DNA of 64,000 nucleotides from Vreelandella boliviensis LC1 (GCF_000236035.1 NZ_JH393258.1:711065-775064); one strand, 5' to 3'. Shown: positions 18,801 through 26,938, numbered from the stretch's first letter. Translations and numbers: made by a program. The notes: generated from the letters alone by a model not told the origin.

Positions 18801-21439
18801 AAGTGCGCACACAGCTTCAGTCGATAGCATGCATAGCGTTAATGGCCCATCGCGGCAGCATAGCGAACCAGTTAGCCCTGACGCTGCCCGCAATCCGCGC
18901 GACTACACCACTCCAATCGCTCATCAAACGTCCCCTACCCAAGTACGTACCACTCAATGCCATTGAAACTCCACTCCCTGCGCTTGAGTTTTTTAATGGG
19001 CTGGGCGGCTTTGCCCAGGATGGTCGCGAGTATGTAACGGTACTTGAGGCAGGGAGCTCAACGCCTGCCCCGTGGATAAATGTGATCGCCAACGCGAGCT
19101 TCGGCTTTCAGGTGTCAGCAGAGGGCGCAGGCTATGTCTGGGCGGATAACAGCCGTGAAAACCAGCTGACAGCGTGGTCAAACGACCCTGTTATGGATCC
19201 GAGTGGCGATGTGATCTATGTTCGCGATGAAGAGTCGATGGCGCTCTTCACCGCCACTGCCCGCCCTTCACGCGACCATGGCCGCTACTTGGCGCGGCAC
19301 GGCTTCGGCTATAGTCAGTTCGAGCACCAAGCGGATGGGATTGCCCTTGCGCTACTGCACTTCGTGCCGTTAGACGACCCGCTTAGGATTTCGCGGCTAC
19401 GCCTAGCCAATCATTCCGGACGGCCACGCAAGCTCTCCGTGACGGCCTATGCAGAGTGGGTGCTGGGTACTTCGCGCAGTGGCTCGGCGCCTTTTCTTAT
19501 CTCGCACCCAGACGCCGACAGCGGCGCGCTACTGGTCGAGAACCCTTGGAATATGAATTTCCCTGGCCGGGTAGCGTTTCTGGATATCGGTACCCAACCT
19601 ACTTCCTGGACGGCTGACCGCTGCGAATTTATCGGCCACGGCGGCAGCCTAGCAGCGCCAGCGGGGCTTAGAGGCCACGTTCCACTTTCCGGCGCCCACG
19701 GTGCGGGGTTGGATCCTTGTGCCGCGCTTAACCGCAGCGTAACGCTAGCAGCAGGTGAAAGCGTCGATATCGTTGTATTAATGGGTCAAAGCAGCTCAAC
19801 CGCAGAAGCCAAAACGCTGATTGCGCGGTATCGCGAAAAGGATATTGACGCCGAGCTCGCCATGGTAACTGCGCACTGGCAAACGCAGCTTAACGCGGTA
19901 CAAGTGGCCACCCCTGACCGCGCTATGGACATTATGCTTAACGGCTGGCTGATGTACCAAACCATTGCCTGCCGGATCACTGCGCGCTCCGGGTTCTACC
20001 AAGCCAGCGGCGCCTATGGCTTCCGCGACCAGTTACAGGATGGCATGGCGTTAACCTTCACCAGCCCCGAAACCACTCGCGCGCACTTACTGCGTGCCGC
20101 TTCCCGCCAGTTTGTTGAAGGCGATGTTCAGCATTGGTGGCTGCCCCACTCCGGCCAAGGGGTGCGTACGCGCATTTCTGATGATCGGGTGTGGTTAGCC
20201 TATGCATGCGCCTGCTATATCGCTACCTCCCACGACGCCGCCGTGCTGGATGAGCAGGTAAGCTTTCTGGAAGGCGCTGAATTAGCCCCTGGCGAGCACG
20301 ACAGTTTTTTCCAACCGATGATCGCGGAGGAGACCGCCTCGCTGTTTGAGCACTGCGCCCGCGGCTTAGATCAGAGCATTGAGTTAACCGGCGAGCACGG
20401 CTTGCCGTTGATCGTTGGCGGTGATTGGAACGATGGCATGAACCGCGTTGGCGAAGCTGGCAAAGGTGAAAGCGTGTGGCTAGGCTGGCTGCTGTTGCAT
20501 ACGCTGGAGCTATTTCTACCCTTTGCCAATCAGCGCGAAAAACAAGCGCTTTCAGCGACAACGGACTCAGCCACAATGGACACTCCACGCGTTGAGCGTT
20601 GGCGTGCCCATGCCATTGCGTTGCGTACTGCGCTGGAAAGCAACGCTTGGGATGGCCAGTGGTACAGACGGGCGACCTTCGATGACGGCAGTTGGTTGGG
20701 CAGCAAAGAGAGTGACGCGTGCAAAATTGATTCGATTGCCCAGACCTGGGCGGTACTCTCGGGTGCGGCAGAGCCCCACCGAGCGGTGCTCGCCATGGGT
20801 TCGCTGGAGCGTGAGCTGATCAGACACAATGAGCAACTTGCGCTACTGTTCTGGCCCCCTTTCGATCAGCCCCAACGCGACCCCGGCTATATTGGCGGCT
20901 ACCCACCCGGCATGCGCGAAAACGGTGGGCAATATAGCCACGCCGCGATGTGGGCCATCCTGGCCTTTGCCAAGCTCGGCGAGGGCAGCAAAGCGCATGA
21001 GCTCTTTTCGCTACTCAACCCGATCAATCATGCCCGTACCGCTGAGGAGGCCGCTCGTTATCACGTAGAACCCTATGTGGTCGCCGCGGATGTTTATTCG
21101 GTTGCGCCTCACACTGGGCGAGGCGGATGGACATGGTACACGGGCTCAGCGGGTTGGATGTACCGTGCCGGTATTGAGGGCATTCTGGGTATCCGTCGGG
21201 AGGGTGGTTGGCTGGTAATTGCTCCCTGTCTCCCTCACGACTGGCCAGGTTTTAGTGCAACGCTGACCATTGCCGCTACGCACTACTCGGTTGAGGTCAT
21301 CACCACTGATGAGGCGCCCAGCGTGCAGCTTGATGGCCGACTAATGACACGCCAGCAAGGCGAAGTACGCATTCCGCTGGATGGCAAACAGCACCAGTTA
21401 GAGGTATTTATAAAGCCAAACGCAACCGCTGAGGAGTAG
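12818..21439 (+). CDS. ndvB: Cyclic beta-1,2-glucan synthase-type protein (GT84 + GH94-like)
   Basis: At 2,873 residues this matches the size of Brucella Cgs and rhizobial NdvB, membrane enzymes that make and cyclise periplasmic beta-1,2-glucans. A first membrane cluster lies at about 424-490. The GT84 glycosyltransferase follows, with YVITLDADTRLP near 640 and the QRHRWTRGDWQ motif near 790. More membrane segments run at about 815-990, then two GH94-type supersandwich regions, and a C-terminal catalytic barrel with GGDWNDGMNRVG near 2,534, which resembles beta-glucan phosphorylases and sets ring length. The start is ambiguous: ATG 12818 touches the AGG, whereas GTG 12827 has AGGATGGA at normal spacing. 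Such glucans often serve osmoadaptation. Confidence 0.9.
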   Translation: MESVKQLRRFVLSQPTFAAPWNSTAPVREELFSAERLEQHAGSLALNQSVTSTPPKVVSLTRRLNDNANTLLDVYRASASALASGREIVPAAAWLLDNYHLIEAQIREIRSDLPPGYYRQLPKLANGPFAGYPRVFGIAWAFVAHTDSHIDLENLQNFITAYQRVQPLTIGELWAVAITLRIVLIENLRRLADQIVSEQTARDEADALAAKWLTPTDQQTSQARHTFHLEASSLRFHTGPLAEPFTAQLAKRLRGLDPRSSPLVDWLDEQLSREGETIDEMVQHAQQRQGAANVTVRNIITSMRFVSSIDWAELFESVSLVDTRLRQQSHFDQLDFPTRNQYRSAIEQIARGSRYSELEVVEAALSLSHQAAAATSDTAEATRWGDPGYFLIGSGRLTLEHKVQFTPSSRQWLRRTLIHQGIRSYIVLMAVVTLTLMTLAGGLLLSLPLAIGDVPLPWLILLGALGFLPIMEVATLIVNRLIIYAIDAHPLPGLDLAKGVPPQLRTLVAVPTLLTSEEDLREQIERLEVHHLSSGDGALSYALLLDGMDAPQAELPHEAALLTAAQAAFEQLNKRYCPLALDSDKRFFLLHRRRVFNASEDTWMGWERKRGKLHELNRLLRGATDTTFIDPPPLPSNVRYVITLDADTRLPRGAASRLIGKMAHPLNQPRMDLKLCRVVEGYAILQPRVTPSLPAGGEGSIYQRLFSSPGGIDPYAAAISDLYQDLVGEGSFAGKGIYEVDAFEASLAGRVPDNSLLSHDLFEGVFARAGLASDIEVIEDFPARYDVAAKRQHRWTRGDWQLLPWLIAPALPLTGRLKMLGNLRRSVTPPLVLASLVISWQLPLSMAITSTLLLLAVVGAPVLLSLAASFIPFRAWSKLRHHYHLWFDELKVGSAQILLLILFLPDQAWRMLDAIARTLVRLLITHQRLLEWTSAAQSMKSPPLTVLGFYQRMAPGTALGLAVAISALLTASHTWPIALPMALLWLAAPAVASWLSSSTSVVVQITISEEEAFELRVIARRTWRYFETFVTATDNRLPPDNFQEDPQPVLAQRTSPTNMGLYLLSTLAARDFGWIGTHETLERLETTLGVMLGLPRYRGHFYNWYATQDLRPLNPRYVSTVDSGNLAGHLIAIANACETWQATSYLADPRIGIADTLNLARQTIKQASTLSEKLTVQLSVQLEVIDAQLKSEEMSSVFLANMAALTDSTLTLARTPLNEHSDPHSKDLLFWLEALHASVAQHCHDRETQPNLEEGSLALRLQQLADSARRLALGMDFAFLLDSERQLLSIGYSLDDNCLDTSCYDLLASEARLASLFAIAKGDIPTRHWFKLGRAATPVTFGSALISWSGSMFEYLMPSLVMRAPGGSLLEQTNRLVVKRQETYAAQLSAPWGISESAYNARDMEFTYQYSNFGVPGLGLKRGLSADLVIAPYATGLAAMVDPSGACRNFKRLTEMGALGRYGFYEALDFTRSRLPAGESVVIVRSFMAHHQGMTIAAIANTLHHGQMRARFHREPMIQASELLLQERVPRNVAIAHPRAEEVKSTASQTINEAQTIRRASTAASGPPVTHLLSNGWYSVMLTATGSGYSRWRNVAISRWLPDATRDHLGSFIFLRDTRHPGVWTATGQTAANPAGATDEHSHAIFAEDYARYSHRHDDITSHMEVLVSGEDDSEVRHLSLTNSGRHARDITITSYLELVLTSPNADNAHPAFAKMFVVTEYLEAFNALIATRRRRSPDEEQVWAAHFAVVEGDIVGKLEFETDRAQFLGRGRSTLHASALAEGQHLSGSVGSVLDPIFALRYCLRVAPGKAARIAYWTVVAPSREALMDLIDKHHDRSAFERAKTLAWTQAQVQLRHLGIQPEEAADFQRLAAPILYPDARFRAPAEAIERGAGPQSRLWQHGISGDLPIILMRIDSVDDIGQIHQLLRAHEYWRMKRLGVDVVIINERSSSYIQDLQQAIETAVLSSQTQPRFKKDFAQGSVTALRADLMSLEVRTQLQSIACIALMAHRGSIANQLALTLPAIRATTPLQSLIKRPLPKYVPLNAIETPLPALEFFNGLGGFAQDGREYVTVLEAGSSTPAPWINVIANASFGFQVSAEGAGYVWADNSRENQLTAWSNDPVMDPSGDVIYVRDEESMALFTATARPSRDHGRYLARHGFGYSQFEHQADGIALALLHFVPLDDPLRISRLRLANHSGRPRKLSVTAYAEWVLGTSRSGSAPFLISHPDADSGALLVENPWNMNFPGRVAFLDIGTQPTSWTADRCEFIGHGGSLAAPAGLRGHVPLSGAHGAGLDPCAALNRSVTLAAGESVDIVVLMGQSSSTAEAKTLIARYREKDIDAELAMVTAHWQTQLNAVQVATPDRAMDIMLNGWLMYQTIACRITARSGFYQASGAYGFRDQLQDGMALTFTSPETTRAHLLRAASRQFVEGDVQHWWLPHSGQGVRTRISDDRVWLAYACACYIATSHDAAVLDEQVSFLEGAELAPGEHDSFFQPMIAEETASLFEHCARGLDQSIELTGEHGLPLIVGGDWNDGMNRVGEAGKGESVWLGWLLLHTLELFLPFANQREKQALSATTDSATMDTPRVERWRAHAIALRTALESNAWDGQWYRRATFDDGSWLGSKESDACKIDSIAQTWAVLSGAAEPHRAVLAMGSLERELIRHNEQLALLFWPPFDQPQRDPGYIGGYPPGMRENGGQYSHAAMWAILAFAKLGEGSKAHELFSLLNPINHARTAEEAARYHVEPYVVAADVYSVAPHTGRGGWTWYTGSAGWMYRAGIEGILGIRREGGWLVIAPCLPHDWPGFSATLTIAATHYSVEVITTDEAPSVQLDGRLMTRQQGEVRIPLDGKQHQLEVFIKPNATAEE

Positions 21440-21580
21440 CCTTTTGACGCATGCTTTTCGCATTTGCTTCTCACTCACGGCTATATTAAGCTCGCCTACG
21501 TACAACACAGGTACCATTCAAATTCAGGCGGTTATCCCAGGTTAATCGCCGTCCCATTCGCAATCACACGGAGCCGTGAT

Positions 21581-21874
21581 ATGCATAGCGAAACGTCAAG
21601 CGACCTTTCCCTGGCGGGCCTTAACATCGCCATTCAAGACATCAAGGATGAATTATTCGACACTCCCGAGTGCGACTACGCCATTGCCCAACTGCTTACT
21701 CGCTGGGGACAGGCTGAAAAAGCCGAGCAACTGCTGGATGAGATGCTGATGAAGTGGGGTACTTCGCCTGAAGTACTTGCTTTAACGCAGCTCGGTTATG
21801 CAGAGAAAGACGGAACAGATCTTTACCCTTCAGATAAAACTGCCATAGCGCCCTTCGGGGTCGTAGCGGCCTAA
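21581..21874 (+). CDS. Small hypothetical protein
   Basis: A 97-residue soluble protein starting at ATG 21581, chosen because GGAG lies 7 nt upstream; the frame is open 39 codons further but those residues are not protein-like. It begins MHSETSSDLSLAGLNIAIQD, then has an alternating helical segment (YAIAQLLTRWGQAEKAEQLLDEMLMKWG) with the look of a single TPR-like helix pair. No signal peptide or catalytic motif is seen. It ends at a strong terminator and follows the glucan synthase by 140 bp, so it could be co-transcribed. I do not recognise the family. Confidence 0.65.
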   Translation: MHSETSSDLSLAGLNIAIQDIKDELFDTPECDYAIAQLLTRWGQAEKAEQLLDEMLMKWGTSPEVLALTQLGYAEKDGTDLYPSDKTAIAPFGVVAA

Positions 21875-21926
21875 TCGGCTAATTCAGCACTGCTAGATTG
21901 TCTAGTGCAAAAAGCATCATCTATCA

Positions 21927-21965
21927 ATGCCCCTTCCCGCTGACGCGGCGGGGCATTTTTATTGT
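21927..21965 (+). terminator. Rho-independent terminator after the small hypothetical gene
   Basis: ATGCCCC pairs with GGGGCAT, with an inner CGC/GCG extension around TGAC, followed by TTTTTATT. It separates convergent genes. Confidence 0.8.
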
Positions 21966-21978
21966 ATGAATGCAGGCG

Positions 21979-22308
21979 TTAGTCCAAGTGATCCAACGTG
22001 ACAATGATGTCTTGTGTTGAGACATCCACGTTCCAGAAGGTATAGCGGTCGTTATCTTCATCAACGAGACGAATATCGAAGTAGGGATTGGTATACCCCG
22101 TTAAGGTTACTCGCTGGGTATCCCCGTTCATCAATACATCACTGCCTAACACATCCTCTTCCCAACTTTTTGAGCTCCCTGGGCTTACGTACATGTAGTA
22201 AATGGTGTAACCAGTTCGGTTGGTGATATCTACGTAGTAGTCAGCGGCCATCGCCAGCGATGAAGCACATAGAGCTACAAGCGCAATTAACAACGTTCTG
22301 ATTCGCAT
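21979..22308 (-). CDS. Small exported protein of unknown function
   Basis: A 109-residue protein from ATG 22308, chosen because AGGGAA lies just upstream and because this gives a clean export signal, MRIRTLLIALVALCASSLAMA, cut before ADYYV. The mature 87 residues are rich in Tyr, Asp and Thr and contain ITNRTGYTIYYMYVSPGSSKSWEEDVLG, which resembles a widespread uncharacterised family of small periplasmic beta-rich proteins. No catalytic residues stand out. It is transcribed alone, divergently from sstT. Confidence 0.75.
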   Translation of the reverse strand: MRIRTLLIALVALCASSLAMAADYYVDITNRTGYTIYYMYVSPGSSKSWEEDVLGSDVLMNGDTQRVTLTGYTNPYFDIRLVDEDNDRYTFWNVDVSTQDIIVTLDHLD

Positions 22309-22527
22309 TGTAAAGTTCCCTGATCTTTTTTTAGAAGTAAACAGTAAGTTGCGGGCTAAGTGAAATTTAGTATTCACACTCAACGGCGGGAGCAGTATAT
22401 CGCCTGCGAGTTTTTTTACCCAGTCGCCCGCGGCATGCCGGTAGCTGATAGAATACCGCCCCTTTCAGGCACGTTAGCGGCCCATCGCCACAACGCCACC
22501 CACCATTTACTACCTGAGAGTTGCGCA

Positions 22528-23751
22528 ATGATCGCCACCGCCCGCACCGTTTTCCGGCCACTTTTACGGCTGGGCCTTATCCCGCAGATTTTAATCGGTA
22601 TCGTTGCCGGGGTATTGCTCGCCCTGTTTACACCGGGCATTGCTAGCGATGTGGCCCTGCTTGGCCAGCTATTTATCGCCGCTCTGCAGGCGGTAGCGCC
22701 CATTTTGGTGTTTGTACTGGTAGCCGCGGCGATCTCTACTCATCAAAAAGGCCAACCCACCCACATTCGCCCCGTGCTGGTGCTGTATGTGGTTGGCACG
22801 TTAATCGCCGCGCTCATTGCGGTGGCAGCCAGCTTTCTATTTCCCACCGAACTTTCATTGACTGCAGGCCAGGTTGACGGCAACCCGCCCGGCGATATTT
22901 TTAGCGTTCTGCGCGACCTACTGTTGAACGCGGTGGCCAACCCGGTTAGCGCGCTGGTGGAAGCCAACTTTATCGCCATTTTGGCCTGGGCCATCGGCCT
23001 GGGTTTGGCGCTGCGTCAAGCCAGCGACACCACCCGCCAAGCGCTAAATGACTTATCTGCGGCGGTCACCCGCATTGTGACGCTGGTGATTCGTTTAGCT
23101 CCGCTGGGTATCTTTGGCTTGGTGGCAGGCACACTGGCAGAATCTGGCGTTGAGGCGCTACTTAACTACGCCCAGCTGCTGGGTGTGATTGTGGGCTGCA
23201 TGCTGTTTGTCGCGCTAGTGAGTAATCCGCTGTTGGTTTACTTCACCACCCGGCAAAATCCGTATCCACTGGTGTTTACGTGCCTGCGTGGCAGTGCGAT
23301 TACCGCCTTTTTCACCCGTAGCTCGGCAGCGAATATACCGGTGAACTTGGAGCTTTGCCGCCGCCTAAAACTCGACCCTGACACCTACTCCATTTCCATT
23401 CCGCTGGGCGCAACAATCAATATGTGTGGTGCGGCCATCACCATTACGGTCATCACTCTGGCGACTACTCATACGCTGGGCATTAGCGTTGACTTCCCTA
23501 CGGCGCTGCTGCTGTGCGTGGTTTCAGCACTGGCGGCCTGCGGCGTTTCAGGCGTGGCGGGCGGGTCACTGATGCTGATTCCCATGGCCGCCAACCTGTT
23601 CGGGATTCCCACGGAAGTGGCCATGCAGGCGGTGGCGATTGGCTTTGTGATCAGCGTGGTGCAGGACTCCACCGAAACCGCGCTTAACTCTTCTACCGAT
23701 GTGCTGTTCACCGCGGCAGCTTGCCAGGCGCAAGAAGGCAAACGCGCTTAA
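22528..23751 (+). CDS. sstT: Serine/threonine:Na+ symporter
   Basis: A 407-residue member of the dicarboxylate/amino acid:cation symporter family, the usual SstT length. The start at ATG 22528 removes a spurious 56-residue upstream extension. Recognisable stretches are the N-terminal [18 protein letters not shown], the serine-rich re-entrant loop [20 protein letters not shown] and the substrate-binding [21 protein letters not shown]. It should bring in serine and threonine with sodium, fitting a salt-adapted host. It appears to be a single-gene unit. Confidence 0.9.
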   Translation: MIATARTVFRPLLRLGLIPQILIGIVAGVLLALFTPGIASDVALLGQLFIAALQAVAPILVFVLVAAAISTHQKGQPTHIRPVLVLYVVGTLIAALIAVAASFLFPTELSLTAGQVDGNPPGDIFSVLRDLLLNAVANPVSALVEANFIAILAWAIGLGLALRQASDTTRQALNDLSAAVTRIVTLVIRLAPLGIFGLVAGTLAESGVEALLNYAQLLGVIVGCMLFVALVSNPLLVYFTTRQNPYPLVFTCLRGSAITAFFTRSSAANIPVNLELCRRLKLDPDTYSISIPLGATINMCGAAITITVITLATTHTLGISVDFPTALLLCVVSALAACGVSGVAGGSLMLIPMAANLFGIPTEVAMQAVAIGFVISVVQDSTETALNSSTDVLFTAAACQAQEGKRA

Positions 23752-23767
23752 CCGTTCAGCTTTTAAC

Positions 23768-23812
23768 CATCCACCTTTTTACCGTTTACCTTTTACCATT
23801 TACCATTTACCT
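23768..23812 (+). repeat. Short imperfect TTTACC-type heptad repeats
   Basis: About six degenerate 7-nt units of the form NTTTACC (for example CGTTTACC, TTTTACC, ATTTACC, ATTTACC) between sstT and the convergent MFS gene. Pyrimidine-rich, no coding potential. Confidence 0.6.
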
Positions 23813-23815
23813 TGG

Positions 23816-23842
23816 GGAGTGGCTTCTAATAACAGCCACTCC
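23816..23842. terminator. Hairpin between convergent sstT and MFS genes
   Basis: GGAGTGGCT and AGCCACTCC form a perfect 9-bp stem around a 9-nt loop. There is no T tract directly after it on either strand, so it may be a weak or factor-assisted bidirectional terminator. Confidence 0.45.
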
Positions 23843-23876
23843 TCCTATATCAGCCCATCCCCTGGGCGCTCGCGTA

Positions 23877-25181
23877 TTAACTATTGGATGCATTAACAAG
23901 CCTCGCTAAACGCTCCCGTTCATCCTCCTCATAAAAACTCGGGTCGTCGAATAGGTCGCGCTGGGTATCATCGAGGATCATTTTCAACACTTCTGCACTA
24001 CTTTGTACCATCGGCTCAAAGTGTGCGGTATGAGTGACCAATGCCCTGACGCGGCGGCGACGGTAGAGGGCATAGATACCCAACAGGGTGAACACGCAGG
24101 CAATATAAATCGGCAGGCCGTGGCCCCCCACTAACGTCATCAGCGAACCTGCCGCTATCGGCGCCACGGCACAGCCCGCACCGTGCATGACCAGCATATC
24201 CGCCGAGCCGGAAACAATTTCATCCGTGTGAAGTTGATCGATCAGCTGCGCTACCGCCAGCGGGTAGAGCGAAAACGCCAAACCGCCCCAGATAAAATAC
24301 AGCCCCAGCAGCACCTCGTGGCTGGGCGCAAAGGGCATGGCCGCGGCAATCAATGCCGCGAGCAGCACCACCCAGATCATCACCTTAGGCCGGTCGTGCT
24401 TATCGGAGAAGCGCCCGATGGGTATCTGCAGCAGTGCCCCACCGATAATCGCTACGCTCATTACCAAGCCAACACCGCCAATATCAAACCCCAATTGCGT
24501 GGCGTATATCGGCGTCATCGACCAGAACGCCCCCATGGCAAGCCCTGATAACGCAGCGGAAGCCACCGCCAGCGGCGCAAAGCCCAGCAATGCACGTAGG
24601 CTGCTTTTGGGCCGTTCGGAAATTTTGGGCTGAACGCGACGGGTCAAAGTAATGGGTAACAGCGCCCAACTGATCAAAATAGAGATCACCACAAACAGCA
24701 AAAAACCCTCTGGTGAAGAGAGCCTTAGCAGCTGTTGAGCCAGCGCTAACGCGCCCAGGTTGACCACCATATAGACAGCGAAAATCCGCCCCCGCTCGTG
24801 TCCTGCCGCCTGGCTGTTCAGCCAGCTCTCAATCACGGTAATCAAGGTAATAAACGCAAGCCCGTAAACCACCCGCAACGGCAGCCATACCCACGGGTCG
24901 ATAAACACCAGATGCAGTAGCGCCACCGATGAACAAATAGACGCGCAGAAGCCAAAGGTGCGAATGTGCCCCATACGCCGTATTAAGCGCCCGCTCACCC
25001 AGGTGCCGCAGATAAAGCCGACAAAATAGCCGGACATGATGATCCCCAACACCGCGCTTGAAAAACCTTCCGCCGTACCTCGCAAGGTGAGCAGCGTGTT
25101 GAGCAAGCCGTTGCCCAGCAACAAAAGTGCCACACTGCGTAGTATCGATTTAACGGGATTGAGCATGGCCAATGAATACAT
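23877..25181 (-). CDS. MFS transporter (YcaD-like)
   Basis: A 434-residue carrier with about 12 membrane segments and the MFS loop motifs GTWVSGRLIRRMGHIRTF (between segments 2 and 3) and GRFSDKHDRPKVM (between 8 and 9). A charged cytoplasmic tail of about 60 residues (DDTQRDLFDDPSFYEEDERER) follows the last segment. The pattern fits the YcaD-type subgroup. The start could be ATG 25181 or ATG 25166. It is divergent from the XRE-cupin/azlCD operon, and two palindromic operators lie in the shared intergenic region, so it may be under the same regulator. Substrate unknown. Confidence 0.82.
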   Translation of the reverse strand: MYSLAMLNPVKSILRSVALLLLGNGLLNTLLTLRGTAEGFSSAVLGIIMSGYFVGFICGTWVSGRLIRRMGHIRTFGFCASICSSVALLHLVFIDPWVWLPLRVVYGLAFITLITVIESWLNSQAAGHERGRIFAVYMVVNLGALALAQQLLRLSSPEGFLLFVVISILISWALLPITLTRRVQPKISERPKSSLRALLGFAPLAVASAALSGLAMGAFWSMTPIYATQLGFDIGGVGLVMSVAIIGGALLQIPIGRFSDKHDRPKVMIWVVLLAALIAAAMPFAPSHEVLLGLYFIWGGLAFSLYPLAVAQLIDQLHTDEIVSGSADMLVMHGAGCAVAPIAAGSLMTLVGGHGLPIYIACVFTLLGIYALYRRRRVRALVTHTAHFEPMVQSSAEVLKMILDDTQRDLFDDPSFYEEDERERLARLVNASNS

Positions 25182-25283
25182 TGCGCTTCCTCGTAGCAGA
25201 CTCGCTATAGGTCATGCATAAAGGATGCCACTGAAAGTCTTCGAGATTACCGTGTTGACCGATGAGATCGTTGACAAGCTATC

Positions 25284-25331
25284 GTTCTTTATATAGAACG
25301 TTGTTTATATAAAGCGTTCTATATAAAGAAC
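25284..25331. promoter_or_regulatory. Twin palindromic operator upstream of the XRE-cupin regulator
   Basis: Two copies of GTTCT-N6-AGAAC (25284-25299 and 25316-25331), themselves arranged as a perfect 17-bp inverted repeat around a 14-nt spacer. Their centres are 32 bp apart, three helical turns. The right copy ends 10 nt before ATG 25342. This is a strong candidate for the autoregulatory binding site of the neighbouring XRE-cupin protein, inferred from position and symmetry. Confidence 0.75.
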
Positions 25332-25341
25332 AGCTCAACGG

Positions 25342-25887
25342 ATGGCGGGCAGCCTTATGGATAAACTCTCACTCAACACGCTGGGCCAGCATCTTCAAGC
25401 ACTTCGCCTTGAGCGAGGCTGGTCGCTTTCGCAATTAGCCAATGAGGCGGGCATCGCCAAGTCCAACCTGTGTCGCTTGGAGCAAGGCAACGGCAATCCC
25501 ACCATCGATACCATTTGGCGGCTTGCAGTGCAGCTCAATGTGCCCTTCGGCACCCTGGTGGCCCCCATCAGCGTGCCACTGGGCGAAGACGGTGTGCAGG
25601 TGCGCTTAATTGACCAAGGCAAAGACTCACCCCAGGTGGATGCCTACTGGATGCGCTGCGCACCGCATACGTTGCGTCATGCTGAAGCCCATACACCGGG
25701 CACCCGCGAATCGCTTACGCTGATTAGCGGCTGGCTGGAAGCGGGGCCAGAAGGTGCCACCACGCAGCTAACCCCGGGGAACACTGTGACCTTCCCCGCC
25801 GACCAGCCACACCTTTATCGCACCCAAGCAGCGGAGGCCACGTTGATAATGACCATCACCTACGGTGCAGAAGGCCAAACTTCATGA
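25342..25887 (+). CDS. XRE-family regulator with C-terminal cupin domain
   Basis: A 181-residue protein (176 if ATG 25357 is used). The N-terminal XRE helix-turn-helix covers about residues 14-70 (LGQHLQALRLERGWSLSQLA, AKSNLCRLEQGNGNPTIDTIWRLA). The C-terminal half is a small cupin barrel with ESLTLISGWLEAGPEG and VTFPADQPHLY. Such regulators sense a small ligand through the cupin and often govern an adjacent transporter. Its stop overlaps the azlC start by 4 nt, so it is the first gene of a regulator-azlC-azlD operon. The twin operator directly upstream suggests negative autoregulation. Confidence 0.88.
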   Translation: MAGSLMDKLSLNTLGQHLQALRLERGWSLSQLANEAGIAKSNLCRLEQGNGNPTIDTIWRLAVQLNVPFGTLVAPISVPLGEDGVQVRLIDQGKDSPQVDAYWMRCAPHTLRHAEAHTPGTRESLTLISGWLEAGPEGATTQLTPGNTVTFPADQPHLYRTQAAEATLIMTITYGAEGQTS

Positions 25888-26606
25888 ACCAAGCTGCCAG
25901 TCACTCTCCACTGCGTAGCGCGCTGCAGGGCGTACGCGAAGCCATTCCGCTCCTCGGCGGCTACATTCCGGTGGCGCTGTCGTTTGGCTTGGTCGCCACC
26001 CAGGCAGGCTTTAGCACTCTGGAAGCCACGGCTATTTCAGCGCTGATTTACGCCGGGGCCTCGCAGTTTCTGTTTGTGGGCATGATCGCTACCGGCGCAC
26101 CGCTGTGGTTGGTGGTGGCGATGACGCTGCTGATTAACGTTCGTCATGTGGTGTACGGCCCTAACCTGGCGGCGTTATTGCCACGCAGCCGCCACTGGCC
26201 CTGGCTGATGCATGGCCTCACCGATCAGGTATTTGCTCTGGCCTTAACCCGGCTACCCCAGCTGCCTGAGGTTAAGCGCTTTAGTTGGTTTGTGGGTGCA
26301 TCGCTGCTGGCCTGGGGCGCCTGGATCATCGGTACCGCGGTAGGCGCCACCGCAGGCGAAGCGTTTACCGCTCGCTGGCCGCTGCTGGGTGAGATTATGC
26401 CCTTCGCCCTGCCCGCGCTGTTTCTGACTATGGTGGCACCACGCTTTACCGATAAGCGCTGGGCCGTGGCCATGGGCTGCACCATTCTGGCGGCACTCGG
26501 TTTAACGCTGGTCGGCTGGAGCAATGTGGCGATTCCCCTAGCGGCTGCCTGCGGCGCGCTGTGCTTCTATATGGTCACGTTTGAAACGAGGAGGCGTACA
26601 TCATGA
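25884..26606 (+). CDS. azlC: AzlC-type branched-chain amino acid exporter, large subunit
   Basis: A 240-residue membrane protein beginning with the family-typical GVREAIPLLGGYIPVALSFGLVATQAGFS and containing LIYAGASQFLFVGMI and LLINVRHVVYGPNLA. With AzlD (YgaZH in E. coli) it exports branched-chain amino acids such as valine. ATGA overlaps with both neighbours show a compact operon. Export direction and substrate follow from the family, not from anything specific here. Confidence 0.9.
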   Translation: MNQAASHSPLRSALQGVREAIPLLGGYIPVALSFGLVATQAGFSTLEATAISALIYAGASQFLFVGMIATGAPLWLVVAMTLLINVRHVVYGPNLAALLPRSRHWPWLMHGLTDQVFALALTRLPQLPEVKRFSWFVGASLLAWGAWIIGTAVGATAGEAFTARWPLLGEIMPFALPALFLTMVAPRFTDKRWAVAMGCTILAALGLTLVGWSNVAIPLAAACGALCFYMVTFETRRRTS

Positions 26607-26938
26607 GCACCGCACTTTGGTTAGCCGTTGTCGTGTCTGCCCTGGGCACCTTGCTGATGCGGGTCGTGCCTTTTTTATGGATGCAGCGACGACTCAATAG
26701 CTCTACCGGCCTTAATAACATGCCCCAGTGGCTGGGTATTCTTGGCCCGCTGATGATTGCCGCCGTACTGGGGGTGTCCATTGTGCCGGTTAACCCCAGC
26801 GCTGTTTCCTGGATCGCCACCGTCATCGGGCTTTCTGTCACGCTACTGGTGTGGTCGCGGGTACGCTCATTGGGCTGGCCGGTCGCTGCCGGAGTGGCGG
26901 TGTTTGGGTTGGTGGAGGTCACGGCCCTCATTTGGTAA
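26603..26938 (+). CDS. azlD: AzlD-type branched-chain amino acid exporter, small subunit
   Basis: A 111-residue protein with four hydrophobic segments and the family-typical GTLLMRVVPFLWMQRRL and GPLMIAAVLGVSIV. It overlaps azlC by 4 nt and partners with it. A short hairpin (TAATGC/GCATTA) with GCTTTT directly at its stop codon could end the operon. Confidence 0.88.
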   Translation: MSTALWLAVVVSALGTLLMRVVPFLWMQRRLNSSTGLNNMPQWLGILGPLMIAAVLGVSIVPVNPSAVSWIATVIGLSVTLLVWSRVRSLGWPVAAGVAVFGLVEVTALIW

